The position numbers and the translations under genes were made by a program. Below, piece after piece: positions 43,374-54,664 of a DNA stretch of 64,000 nucleotides. The notes under the pieces were generated by a model that saw nothing but the letters and a program-made list of their open reading frames with translations, was not told the DNA's origin and ran no database searches. Source of the DNA: Coccinella septempunctata (lineage: Eukaryota > Arthropoda > Insecta > Coleoptera > Coccinellidae); NCBI RefSeq assembly GCF_907165205.1, contig NC_058197.1, forward strand, positions 14,872,266 to 14,936,265, written 5' to 3'. The first letter of the stretch is position 1. Every line of letters begins with the position of its first letter.

Positions 43374-44330
43374 CTACTTGCGACTATGTGCCCTTCTGTG
43401 ACTGAAGAGACCCAGTCGCGATTTACAGATCCTTCCACACTCCGGGCATGGATAGTCATCAACCAGATCTGGCCACCGCTTTATTCTTCTCGAGTCTCCA
43501 TTAGAACTGTGTACCAAAGACCTCCACTGTGACCTGTCTAACGCTAGTTGTTCCCAGTTATGATTGGCATTAACTAAATTTAGGGATTGATGTAGTGTAT
43601 CCTTAAACCGCTTATACTGTCTACATGGTTTCCGAGCTTCCTCTGCGAATTCACCATACAGAGCAAGTCTTGTGTCTTGCATCCTCAGAATGTGGCCGCT
43701 CCATCTGAGTCGGGCTCTCGTTACTTGTGAGTCTCAATTGTTTCACAACTCGTGCGCTGCAAGATTCTACATTTGAAACTTTGTGAAACCATCTGATGTG
43801 CATTATTTGTCTTAGATGACGTTGTTGCGTTTGTTCAAGCTGTTTAATATGTCTCCTGTAGGGCGTCCTGCTTTCGCTCCCGTAAAGAAGCATTGGGAGG
43901 ACGACTGCTCTGTAAACAGCTGTCTTGGTCTTCAGATGGAGGTCGTGATTTTGAAATACTCTGTGCTTAAGCTTCCAGAATGCCCGTGATGCCGAATTGA
44001 TACGATTGTGTATTTCCGTGTCCAGGTAAGCCCTAGCATTCAAGAAGCTTGTCAAGTGTTTGAACTGCTCGACCTGTTCCAGAGTTTCATTCTCCAGGCT
44101 GATACGTGTTTGCAGGCTTTCTGGCGGACTAACCAGGATTTTGGTTTTGTTAATATTGAGTCTAAGGCCCAAAGCTTCGTATATATGTTTATAGGTGTCC
44201 AACATTATCTGTAGATCCTCTGAGCTGCTAGCGATAAGTGCGCAGTCGTCTGCACATTGTTCCTTTGTACGATTTTTTGCTCTGAGGCGCTGCAGGTTAA
44301 ACAGCCCTCCATCAAATCTGAATCTCCACT
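43374..44330 (-). pseudogene. LINE R reverse transcriptase, copy 1 (truncated)
   Basis: C-terminal half of a non-LTR reverse transcriptase in two frames that overlap around 43651-43682. The order is F-D-G-G-L-F, the catalytic box as C-A-D-D (usually Y-A-D-D), A-L-I-A-S-S-S-E-D-L-Q, L-R-L-N-I-N-K-T-K-I-L, a thumb region with V-L-P-M-L-L-Y-G-S-E-S and L-E-Q-T-Q-Q-R-H-L-R, then a C-terminal C2H2 finger C-P-E-C...H-R-R-A-H and a stop. The clade is not resolved. The Y-to-C change, frame break and 5' truncation make it inactive. Confidence 0.88.
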
Positions 44331-44339
44331 TAGTAAATC

Positions 44340-44645
44340 AGTGCTGGAACCACGAAAACACCCCGGAAACCCAATCGGAAAACGACCCTTAGCGCCGAAC
44401 GCAGTTCGGGTTACCCGGAAAATTGATAAGGGTTGAAATTGAATCGACAGGAAAAATTGGGAGGAAAAATAATGCGGTCGCCGGGGGCAATTGACCCCGA
44501 CCGAAGCCCCTGAATAAGGAAATCGGTGTATGAGAGGGTCGTGAAATATCTACGCAGTTTGCCGCCCCGTTGAGCGAGGCGTCCCCTATTTTTAACCTTT
44601 CTTAGGAAAATCGACACGTCTCGTTTGTCGAAAGGCTTTATTGGT
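44340..44645. other. Low-repeat, CpG-rich block 15
   Basis: CG-dense sequence (GTTACCCGGAAAATTG, GCGGTCGCCGGGGGC). It forms the distal part of a 145-codon minus-strand frame (44411-44848) whose proximal part contains F-H-L-D-G-D-I-N-S-S-R-L-V. I do not recognise that frame. It may be an old element-derived or chance frame. Confidence 0.3.
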
Positions 44646-45302
44646 GTACCTTTCATCCCTTTCCTATTATTCTCATTCTGAGCCGATTGTTGCACTGAAG
44701 GATCTACCAGTTGATCTACCCCCTTTGCAACTGAGCCTTGTATGTCCAAGACGGTAGCGTCTCTTATAAAATTTGATAAACTTGATAGTACTAATCGAGA
44801 GGAATTTATATCACCATCTAAATGGAAGATGATGTCAGTTCCTATCAACTGAATATACAGGGTGAGTCTACCATGTTTGATCTGTCTATAAAAATAGCAA
44901 TTTTAGGCAAGGAAATCGAGTAATGAGATAACTATTTTATTTTTGTGCCTCTTCGAGGCAAGCCACTTTTTTCGACAAATTAAATGGTTATGATGGTTTT
45001 AACTAGAGGTCATATCTTGAATATTGTTCGAGATAAATTAGTGGAATTGTCTTTCAACAACACTTTCAGTGAATTAGTTTTTGAAGATTTCATCTCCACT
45101 TTCCTGATTTTTCTCCTGGAGATGAGCTGTTAATCGCTCGAAACATGTTGAGGATATATTGAAAATCACCTAAGTAATTCTATCTGGAATAGTGGCGAAA
45201 CGAAGGTTCTTGTAGAAACGTGAGAAATAATCGACCAAAACGAGGTTATCATGGAAGACCATCCAACTACCCATCAAACACGTCACCATATTTCGGCCTT
45301 CC
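44646..45302. other. Unassigned; one MITE end
   Basis: 'tatacagggtgagtctaccatg' at 44855 starts a repeat different from family A beyond the first nine bases. No right end was found before the LINE tail at 45303. Confidence 0.3.
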
Positions 45303-45573
45303 TTTTTTTTTGGTGTAGCAGGGGGAAAATCTGCAAATCAGACGAACCACCCTCTCCCGTCGGGGAACAAGTGTGGGGTTTCTCACTCTCCTGAGCTCGA
45401 GACCCAATAAAAACCCTTAACTGCTTCTTGAATTTTGGTTCCGGGCATTTGCCTATAAACCGTTCATATCTTAGTCGGTTTTCTTCTCGCACACTATCGT
45501 GCTGGGATTTATGTGCTTATCCTCTATCGGATTAACACTTTATTGAATTCTTCAATAAGTTTCTGTTGTTATT
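45303..45573 (-). mobile_element. Poly(A) tail and 3' UTR of jockey remnant 3
   Basis: Read on the minus strand, it has the same 3' UTR as remnants 1 and 2 ('gcagttaagggtttttattg', 'cgggagagggtggttcgtc') and ends in 9 A at 45303-45311. Confidence 0.85.
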
Positions 45574-46268
45574 TTAATCTCTTTTTAATTGATCTCTTGG
45601 TCTCCTTCGGTATATTCGCATTCTTTTCTTGTCTTCCTCTGGGTCGTAGTCCACTAGTCTCCTGAGTTCTTGATTCGGATGGTTTTTCGCTGTTTCGAAT
45701 AATTTCTCTGCTTTTCTGTTCATGAATTCCGTTATGGTTTCCCATTTTAGGTCCCTATATATTTGTCTATTCCTGACAAACCAAGGTGCATCTATTGCAC
45801 ATCGAAGCAGCTTGTTTTCAGTGGCCTGAATTCTTTTGATGTGACTCTTTGCCGCGAAGCCCCAGGCAACTGATCCATAAGTCAGTTGAGGCCTAGCAAC
45901 GACTTTGATTTATCTTCAATTTTGTCTCTTTCGACATGTGGCTTCTTCTTCCTATTAAAGGGTAGAGTCTATTCATCGCTGCTTTCATTTTGTCGATTAC
46001 TTGTTTTAATCCTTCCTACTACTTTTCCTAACGCCGACAGTAGACTTATCGGTCTGTAGTTTTGTGGGAACTTCTTCTCTTTGAATGGTTTATTGAATAC
46101 TATGACTTCTGCTGTTTTCCATTTCTCCGGGTAGTGTTCTGTCCTCATGATTCCATTCGCGATATTTGTTAGAGCAGCTATTCCTCACCTAGGTAATTTC
46201 TTTAACATAACATTCGTTATTTTATCGCTTCCGGGAGCTTTCCTCTTCTTCAAACTTCTAATTCGGCC
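45574..46268 (-). pseudogene. Jockey-type LINE reverse transcriptase, remnant 3 (internal deletion)
   Basis: On the minus strand the 5' part encodes the fingers of a jockey reverse transcriptase: K-A-P-G-S-D-K-I, then P-E-K-W-K-T-A-E-V-I and N-Y-R-P-I-S-L-L-S. Near 46020 it jumps to the C-terminal segment seen in remnants 1 and 2, ending P-R-D-Q-L-K-R-D and TAA. The palm with the catalytic aspartates is therefore deleted, and several stops and frame breaks follow the junction. Confidence 0.85.
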
Positions 46269-46780
46269 TTCCGCTAGCGTCCACAGATTTTAAGGTCGTC
46301 AAACTCAGCCATATGAACAATCCACCCACCCCCCGACCGCCCCTCCGTTCATTCTCGCCGTCATCCCTTTCAAAATCCATCCCGTTCGGAAGCCGGGGTT
46401 TTTCTGGGAATACATACAGATACGGAGGCAGCGACGTTCATTAAAAATCTCATCGCATATACACGTTTCGCGTAACGACCGTAATGATGAGACGCGATAT
46501 CGGAAAATTCGCATTGTACGATAATTGCAAAAATGGCAGAAGAGAGAAGGAAGGGCAGGGCGGAGGGGGGTGAGGGGTAGCAATTAACCTGAGAGGTGTC
46601 GCGAGGTTCATCTCCTCGACTACGACGACGACGACGTCGACGTCGAGGACGCGGCTATGCGATATAGGTAGTAAGAGATACCGCTGTATCGGCCGCGGGC
46701 TATGCCATCCGTGCGAGCTGATCGAAGCTGCGTTGTCGGATGGCACGACAGATTTCTTCGGAGGTGAATGCTCGAAAAGC
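46269..46780. other. Low-repeat, CpG-rich block 16
   Basis: Includes a polypurine stretch near 46535-46577 and a GACGACGACGACGTCGACG run near 46620. Mirrored small frames only. Candidate regulatory block. Confidence 0.3.
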
Positions 46781-47880
46781 TACTCTCGATTTTGGCCCAT
46801 CATTCCCAATGATCAGCTTGATTTTGTCGTTCGACTCGAAATTCAGAATGCTGAGAAACAAGTCAGAATTCTGAGAAACAAGTAAGAATTCTGAGATACT
46901 AGTCAGAAGAATTCTGAGACACAAGTCAGAATTTTTAGATACAAGTCAGAATTCTGAGGTACAAGTCAAAATTCTGAGGTTGAAGTCAAAATTCTGAGGT
47001 TAAAGTCAAAATTCTAAAATAAACTTCGGAATTCTGAGATACAGTTCAAAACTTCTACTTGGAAGTGGAAATCCTGAGAAAAAGTCAAAATTCTGAATCG
47101 GACGTAGCAATTCTGAGATACAATTGAGAATTCTGACTTTCCAGTGGAAATTCTGAGATACAATTGAAAATTCTGACTTTCCAGTGGAAATTCTGTGATA
47201 CAATTCAAAATTCTGACTTGTTAGCTGAAATTCTGAGAAACAAGTGGAAGTTCTTACTCGCAAGTCGGTATTCTGAGATCCATGTCGAAATTCCGATTTT
47301 GACCCATCATTCCAAATGATCAGCTCGTGTTTGTCGTTTGACTTGAAATTCAGAATTCTGAGAAACAAGTCAGAAATCTGAGAAACAAGTAAGAATTCTG
47401 AGAAACAAGCAAGAAGTCTGAGGTACTAGTCAGAAGAATTCTGAGACACAAGTCAGAATTTTTAGACACAAATCAGAATTCTGAGATACAAGTCAAAATT
47501 CTGAGGTAAAAGTCAAAATTCTGAAATAAACTTCGGAATTCTGAGATACAGTTCGAAACTTTTACTTGCAAGTGGAACTCCTGAGAAAAAGCCAAAATAC
47601 TGGATAGGACGTAGGAATTCTGAGATACAATTAAAAATTCTGACTTTCCAGTGGAAATTCTGAGATACAATTGAAAATTCTGACTTTCCAGTGGAAATTC
47701 TGAGATACAAATGGAAATTCTTACTCGCAAGTCGGTATTCTGAGATCCATGTCGTAATTCCGACATACAAGTAAAAATTCTGACTTGCAAGTCGGAATTG
47801 TGAGGCAAAAGTTGAAATTCTGACTTGAAATTCGGTATTCTGAGACGCAAGTGGGGATTCTGTGATACAAGGTACAATGT
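46781..47880 (+). repeat. Minisatellite of about 20 bp with 507 bp higher-order period
   Basis: Dozens of degenerate copies of AGAATTCTGAGATACAAGTC. A non-repeat marker, 'cccatcattcc' followed by 'aatgatcagc', occurs at 46795 and again about 507 bp later, each time followed by the same series of variants, so a half-kilobase block was duplicated as a unit. The long minus-strand frames here are translation of the repeat and not genes. Confidence 0.9.
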
Positions 47881-48140
47881 TCGAACAAGAATGATTAAGT
47901 TTACAGTTAATGTACACGCATCGTTCTTATGGTTTGTTCAAGTGAATAATTAGAATGCTGAGAGTGAGTACTAAACAAGACTGTATTTCACTAGAAGTGC
48001 AAGCGAAGTGAGCAATATTATCTAAAGTTAGTATAAAGTTCATCAGACATTCTTGCAACAACACTTTCTCTTACCGAATGAATCAAAGCAAATGTCATTC
48101 GAATAATAAATTCTACACGCATTGAATCATTCTCAAACTT

Positions 48141-48165
48141 CTTGTCTTGTCTTGTCTTGTCTTGT
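48141..48165 (+). repeat. Microsatellite (CTTGT)5
   Basis: Five exact copies of CTTGT at the junction into the inverted minisatellite tract. Confidence 0.95.
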
Positions 48166-48530
48166 ATCTCAGAATTCTGACTTATTTATTAGAATTTTGA
48201 CTATTGTGTCTCCGAATTCTGACCTTTGTCTCAGACTTCTGACTTATACATTAGAATTCTGATTTATGTATCAGATTTCTGACTTATATCTTAGGATTAA
48301 CACTTATATCTCAGAATTCTGACTCAAAATGTGCTGAACTCAAAGTAGAAAGACCTTTCAAATGAAGTATCACTTACAGCGTCTTCCCTGTTCAGAACGG
48401 GTTGTAACAACAAGGGTTGATGCGATACGGTTTTATATTTGACTAGTTCTCTACGACCCACTCTGTATATCAGAATTCTGACTTTTATCCTAGAATTCCG
48501 ACCCATACCTCAGAATTCGGATTTCAATTG
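48166..48530 (-). repeat. Inverted tract of the same minisatellite
   Basis: Copies of 'tctcagaattctgacttat', the reverse complement of the unit at 46781-47880, interrupted at 48340-48475 by a module ('caaatgaagtatcact', 'gggttgtaacaacaagg') shared with MITE families B and C. Confidence 0.85.
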
Positions 48531-48559
48531 TTACTTGTTGTTCAGAAAAAAGATTGCAA

Positions 48560-49057
48560 TATGCCAATACTTCTTTGATAATTATTGGTAAAACACGTCG
48601 TTTCCAGAAAGGAGGAAAAAAAGCGCCTTCCTTGATCTCAATTGGTGGCAAATCAAAACACTTCTTACAAGAACGCCAGAAGTGCCGAAAAACAAAAATT
48701 CTCCCTCTTTCATTGCGGCAAGATCCGGCAACGTCGCCTTCGAACGACAGGTATTAGACGGAGACCGAGACGTGGCGAATTCTTCAAGCTCCTTATTACT
48801 GTTAACATTCGCGATCATTTCTCGAAAATTAAAAACGCCCCGAGCACGTATCATTTTCATTTCTGAACAGTGCGAGATAACAAAAACGTAATTTGAAAAA
48901 TCGCAATTTGTGTTTTTGTCATTATCTCGGATCGCTCCGAGCCACCCCCGGCGTTTTCGTACTGTTTTTCGGTCCCCGCAAGGAGACCAATCAACGCCGC
49001 GAGGTGCATATCGGAAGTGGCCGATGATTGATGTTTATGACGACGGCTGCTGCGATT
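48560..49057. other. Low-repeat, CpG-rich block 17
   Basis: CG-rich, with AACGCCGCGAGGTGC near 48992 and GCTGCGATTAATTTG at its right edge. Several short frames cross it on both strands. None is recognised. Candidate regulatory block. Confidence 0.3.
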
Positions 49058-51321
49058 AATTTGTTTCGAAGATTCCAGAAAACCAAACAGTTGATGATTC
49101 GATAGAGAATTGCACTCCAGAGAGCTCTTCGAAGTCAACTCGATAATGAAAAGTGGAAAAAAAAAATTATTTTCTCCTAAACTGAACCAGATATTTGAAA
49201 TTTTGGTATGGAAATATAGGTTTTCGAACACGCCGAATCTATTGCAAGCAATTTCGGAAGCCTATCTCCCTTCGTTTAGATTTTCATCTGTGAAATGGCA
49301 TTTTTTCAAAAATTGCAATTTTCAATCTGCGATATCTCCTGTTATATTCGTCTGATCCAATTGGGATTTCCGATTTTATAATCAGCATTGCCAAGGCTTC
49401 CACCCAAGCACAAAAACTCGATTTCGAAAATCTCGATTTTTTGGGTCAAAAATGAGCAAGGGGTTAGACCCCCTAAAATGACCTATTTTCTACTCTGTCT
49501 GAAAATCAGGATGATCCACTATTGTCTTGGGATATGGAGTGCATAGAATTTGTTTAGAAGATTCAAGAAAACCAAACAGTTGATGATTCGATAGAGAATT
49601 GCACTCCAGAGAGCTCTTCGAAGTCAACTCGAAAATGAAAAGTGGAAAAACAAAAAAATTTATTTTCTCCTAAACTGAGCCAGATATTTGGAATTTTGGT
49701 ATGGAAATATAGGTTTTCGAACACGCCGAATCTATTGCGAGCAGTTTCAAAGGCCTATCTCCCTTTGTTTAGATTTTCATCTGTGAAATGGCATTTTTTC
49801 AAAAATTGCAATTTTCAATCTGCGATTTCTCCTGTTATATTCGTCTGATCCAATTGGGATTTCCGGTTTTGTAATCAGCATTGCCAAGGCTTCCATCCAA
49901 GCACGAAAACTCGATTTCGAAAATCTCGATTTTTTGGGTCAAAAATGAGCAAGGGGTTAGACCCCCCCTAAAATGACCTATTTTCTACTCTGTCTGAAAA
50001 TCAGAATGATCCACTATTGTCTTGGGATATGGAGTGCATAGAATTAGTTTTGAAGATTCTAGAAAACCAAATAGTTGATGATTCGATAGAGAATTGCACT
50101 CCAGAGAGCTCTTCGAAGTCAACTCGAAAATGAAAAGTGGAAAAACAAAAAAATTTATTTTCTCCTAAACTGAGCCAGATATTTGAAATTTTGGTATGGA
50201 AGTATAGGTTTTCGAACACGCCGAATCTATTGCAAGCAATTTCGAAAGCCTATCTCCCTTAGTTTAGGTTTTCATCTGTGAAATGGCATTTTTTCAAAAA
50301 TTGCAATTTTCAATCTGCGATATCTCCTGTTATATTCGTCTGATCCTATTGGCATTTCCGGTTTTATCATCAGCATTGCCAAGGCTTCCACCCCAGCACA
50401 AAAACTCGATATCGAAAATCTCGATTTTTTGGGTCAAAAATGAGCAAGGGGTTAGACCCCCCCTAAAATGACCTATTGTCCACTCTGTCTGAAAATCAGG
50501 ATGATCCACTATTGTCTTGGGATATGGAGTGCATAGAATTTGTTTTGAAGATTCTAGAAAACCAAACAGTTGATGATTCGATAGAGAATTGCACTCCAGA
50601 GAGCTCTTCGAAGTCAACTCGAAAATGAAAAGTGGAAAAACAAAAAAATTTATTTTCTCCTAAACTGAGCCAGATATTTGAAATTTTGGTATGGAAATAT
50701 AGGTTTTCGAACACGCCGAATCTATTGCAAGCAATTTCGGAAGCCTATCTCCCTTCGTTCAGATTTTCATCTGTGAAATGGAATTTTTTCAAAAATTGCA
50801 ATTTTCAATCTGCGACATCTCCTGTTATATTCGTCTGCTCCAATTGGGATTTCCGGTTTTATAATCAGCATTGCCAAGGCTTCCACCCAAGCACAAAAAC
50901 TTGATTTCGAAAATCTCGATTTTTTGGGTCAAAAATGAGCAAGGGGTTAGACCCCCCTAAAATGACCTATTGTCCACTCTGTCTGAAAATCAGGATTATC
51001 CACTATTGCTTTGGGATATGGAATGCATAGAATTTGTTTTAAAGATTCTAGAAAACCAAACAGTTGATGATTCGATAGAGAATTGCACTCCAGAGAGCTC
51101 GCCGAAGTCAACTCGAAAATGAAAAGTGGAAAAACAAAAAAATTTATTTTCTCCTAAACTGAGCCAGATATTTGAAATTTTGGTATGGAAATGTAGGTTT
51201 TCGAACACGCCGAATCTATTGCAAGCAATTTCGGAAGCCTATCTCCCTTCGTTTAGATTTTCATCTCTGAAATGGCATTTTTTCAAAAATTGCAATTTTC
51301 AATCTGCGATATCTACTGTTA
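49058..51321 (+). repeat. Satellite, about 494 bp unit, 4.6 copies
   Basis: The marker 'ccaaacagttgatgattcg' or close variants occurs at 49083, 49572, 50067, 50562 and 51056, spacings of 489, 495, 495 and 494 bp. Copies are nearly identical. Each holds a 60-70-codon frame starting M-E-K-Q-K-N, conserved because the DNA is conserved, and a short hairpin GGGGTTAGACCCC. The array begins and ends part-way through a unit. Confidence 0.93.
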
Positions 51322-51839
51322 TTATATTGATATTAAAATCATATTGAAGCGGATAATTTTCCCTCCAGGAAAGATGTAAAATATAAGAGTATGTTTTCTC
51401 AGGAATATATCCACTTCAATTTTTGAGCAGTCTATATCAAGAAGGTCTTGAGCTATCTGTTTCATTCAAGCACCATGCATCATCGAAAGCTATCAAGCAG
51501 TCGGAAGTCATTATCGCAATTTTTCGTCGTTTCAGAGCGCATATTCTCATTTTCACAGACGGCGTTGATGAAATCACGGCTACTGCATTCGTCTAGCTAT
51601 CGTAAATCAGTGGCGGAATCGTGATAAACTTGGCAAGAAAAAGCACTTAGACGATTTGACTTCGGGTGCATTTGTTGTTCGCTATAAATCCGAATTTTCG
51701 ATGGATCTCGTGACAAGTCACGATACATACTTTTTCACAATTTGTACTGGTTTAACTTCCAAATTCTCGAGTGGGCACTGAGTGCCTAGTCCGTTATTTA
51801 CGAGTTCAAATGATGCTGAAAGTCGGTTCATTCGATTTT
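51322..51839. other. Unassigned sequence
   Basis: No repeat ends, RNA gene or credible exon seen between the satellite and the Q repeat. Confidence 0.3.
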
Positions 51840-51849
51840 TTCATTTCAG

Positions 51850-52180
51850 GTTGATAAACATCCCGAAAATGATGAGGTCAGTTAAAAATTCGTCAAGACC
51901 GATCGGTTGCACCGACATTGATGAAGTTTACAGATTTATGACTAGAAAAGTTGCTCTTTCAGAATATGCATCACATTCATATCTACGATGATTTTCCTGG
52001 ATGAAAAACTACTCGCAAGTTGACCTCTGAAAAATTCCCAAAAAGATGGGGTCAGTTAAAAATTCCTCCAAACCAAACGGTTGCGCCGAGCTTGATAAAA
52101 TATCTAGATTTATCAGTAGAAGAGTTGCTCTTTCAGAATATTCATCAAATTTAGATCTACGATCTTTTTTCTGGCAGATC
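51850..52180 (+). repeat. Tandem dimer repeat Q, copy 2
   Basis: Two units about 175 bp apart: 'gatgaggtcagttaaaaatt' near 51872 and 'gatggggtcagttaaaaatt' near 52045. Each is followed by 'agaagagttgctctttcag'-like text and 'tagatctacgat' words. Homologous to 5685-5960. Confidence 0.65.
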
Positions 52181-52184
52181 CGCG

Positions 52185-52610
52185 TGTCCGACAGTTGAGA
52201 GCGTCCAGAGAGGTCCAATCAGTGGAGCAATCCACCCCTGCAAGTACAAACAAAAGCCATCCCGCACCGCAACTTTTTTCGCACAATGTAATAAGCACGA
52301 GGTGGTTCAGCGTCACTTCCCGTCGTGAAACGTCCAAGGTGGCCTCCGAATTTCGCCCAAATAACCAATATGGACGTCGTAAACATTTTACGACGCCTGA
52401 TACTTCGGCAGATAATAAAAGGCCAGACGACGTTACCAAATTGAAGTCCTAAAGTCGGCGAACATCTTTGCGATGAGGGAGATTCGAACTGGAACGCTGT
52501 CGAAGAATGTTTCTAATCCCATATTGGTTTGATATTGGTGTTGACCTCGGTGATGCGCGCGCCTCTCGGGTTTCCTCGATGAAAGTTCTTTTATATCGAT
52601 GGTTTTCTTT
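52185..52610. other. Low-repeat, CpG-rich block 18
   Basis: CG-rich, with TGATGCGCGCGCC near 52551. Two overlapping open frames of 85-108 codons on opposite strands. No domain recognised. Candidate regulatory block. Confidence 0.3.
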
Positions 52611-52744
52611 CTATACTTGGTCTTTGGAGAACCATGAGGTCTCAGACATATATTGTCACAACTTTGGCAAAAAATTGAGCTAGATTTCTTTAACAACTAG
52701 CAACAACGTGTTATTGAAGCACGTGGTACATGGAAAGCTTAACC

Positions 52745-53800
52745 TTCAGTCAAGAACATCCTGGCCCCTGAGTATAAGCAACTGAGTCTATTCGCTGATG
52801 AAATTATTGACCAACTGTTCAATAAGCAAGTTGGAATAAGATTCAGATTTGATGGAGGCCTGTTTGAGCTGAAGCGCCTCAAAGTAAAAACCCGTACCAA
52901 GTTCATCACGGAACTTCAATATGCAGACGACTGCGCACTTATCGCTAGCAGCTCAGAGGATCTACAGATAATGTTGGACACCTATAAACAAATATACGAA
53001 GCCTTGGGCCTTAGACTCAATATTGACAAAACCAAAATCCTCGTTAGTCCGCCAGAAAGCCTTCAAACAGATATCAGCCTGGAGAATGAAACTCTAGAAC
53101 AGGTCGAGAAGTTCGAATACTTGGGAAACTTCACAAATACTAGGGCTAACCTGGACACAACCGTATCAATTCGGCATCACGGGCATTCTGGAAGTTAAAA
53201 GACAGAGTATTTCAAAATCACGTCATCAATCTGAAGTCCAAGACAGCTGTTTGCAAAGCAGTTGTCCTCCCAACGCTTCTTTAAGGAAGCGAAAGCTGGA
53301 CACCCTACAGGAGACATATTAAACAGCTTGAACAAACGCAACAATTTCATCTTAGATAAACAATGCACCCCCAGATGGTTTCAAAAGTTTCAAATGCAGA
53401 AGTCTTGCAGCGTGCGAGTTGTACAACAATTGAAACTCAAGTAACGAGAGCCCGACTCAGACGGAGCGGCCACATTCTAAGAATGCAAGTCACGAGACTT
53501 CCCAAAATAGCTCTGTATGGCGAATTCACAGAGGGAGCTTAGAAACCAGGAGGCCAGTATAAGCGGTTTAAGGATATACTACATCAATCCCTAAAATCAG
53601 TTAATGCCAATCATAACTGGGAAAAACTAGCGTTAGATAGATCACAGTGGAGGTCTTTGGTCCAGAGTTATAATGGAGACTCGAGAAGAATATAGCGGTG
53701 GCCAGATCTGGTTGGTGACTATCCATGCCCGGAGTGTGGAAGGATCTGTAGATCGCGGCTGGGTCTCTTCAGTCACAGGAAGGCACGCAGTCGCAAGTAG
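52745..53800 (+). pseudogene. LINE R reverse transcriptase, copy 2 (frameshifted)
   Basis: Plus-strand homologue of 43374-44330, with the catalytic box intact as Q-Y-A-D-D-C-A-L-I-A-S. It is broken by an 11-12 base deletion near 53160, just after L-D-T, and by a TAG near 53540. The C-terminal finger is C-P-E-C...H-R-K-A-R: the last zinc-binding histidine has become arginine. Upstream text I-L-A-P-E-Y-K-Q-L extends it to about 52745. Confidence 0.88.
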
Positions 53801-54070
53801 CCCTAGGAAGTTAGGGTTTGATAGCACCGATTTTTTTTTCAATCTTCGTGTAGGTTTACTCTCGGTAACGGGATACAGCAATTAATCAATGAATTTGGAA
53901 GAATATACATCTATGTACTATGTGCAAGTCGAAAATATACAAAACAAGTGTGAAACCAGAGATGACAGGCAGAGGAAGTCAGTCAACAGGGAGAGGTGTC
54001 AAGCAGATGATAAGGTTAGATGGATAAGGAATAGTAGAAGATAATGGAAGCAGCATATGGACATAATGAG
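53801..54070 (+). mobile_element. 3' UTR of LINE R, copy 2
   Basis: Shares 'cggtaacgggatacagcaat', 'tatgtgcaagtcgaaaatat' and 'aggtgtcaagcagatgat' with the inverted copy at 43060-43373. The exact end is unclear. Confidence 0.65.
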
Positions 54071-54199
54071 TGCAGAAATCATGGCAAAGATCACCAAGGA
54101 CAACAAGACCTACAGTTTAGTGAGGGGCTGCGACCTTAGTGTCTATTGTGTAGTTTGGTCTCCAGCTCCAGAGTTCCGATGAACTACAGTATCTGAGAG

Positions 54200-54660
54200 G
54201 GCTTCAAGAAGGCTTAGTCCTCATTCCTTCTATAATTTTCACAAGGCATTCCTTGTGCAGGCTTGCAATGTGAAGGAATTCTGTGTGCAAGGTGAAAAGA
54301 AATTTTCTTCTTCTCCCCACAGAATCTACGCTCGTCAGTTTCTGGTAAGCCCATTCTCAACATATACTTCTTAAGGCGATAATGTCCTGTGTGGAGACGT
54401 AACTTATCCTTACTCAGATACAAAGACTTCTTGGATCTTGCAGTCTCAAAATCCCGAAGGAAATTTTTAATGATGATGATAGGTTTTTCTTCTGGTTCCT
54501 TCCTTCTCCAAGAACTCCTTCTTATTGTTGCATTTTGCTATACCACAGAAAGGCTTGGAGCCAGTAAGTAGCGTTTTTGTAACCTTTCTGGCGAGTATAT
54601 TGGCCACCCCTATTCCTTTGATTCCAGAGTGACCAAGAACCCACTTTTAAATGGCCTTGT
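54200..54660 (-). pseudogene. LINE RNase H and tail fragment
   Basis: On the minus strand it begins K-W-V-L-G-H-S-G-I-K-G-I, the RNase H motif (W-V-P-G-H-x-G-I-x-G-N) of LINEs that carry an RNase H domain (I and R1-like groups). A second frame follows, L-R-L-H-T-G-H-Y-R-L-K-K-Y, R-F-C-G-E, the usual Cys-rich tail. Stops and frame changes show it is dead. Clade not resolved. Confidence 0.75.
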
Positions 54661-54664
54661 CGCC

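Noticed and set aside
47006..47917. Minus-strand frames up to 134 codons with repeated S-E-F and S-Q-N-F motifs
   Set aside because: They are translations of the 20 bp minisatellite. The apparent protein repeat is the DNA repeat.
49110..51347. Five similar M-E-K-Q-K-N frames suggesting a small gene family
   Set aside because: Whole 494 bp satellite units are near identical, so the frame is kept passively. No promoter, splice or stop context supports genes.
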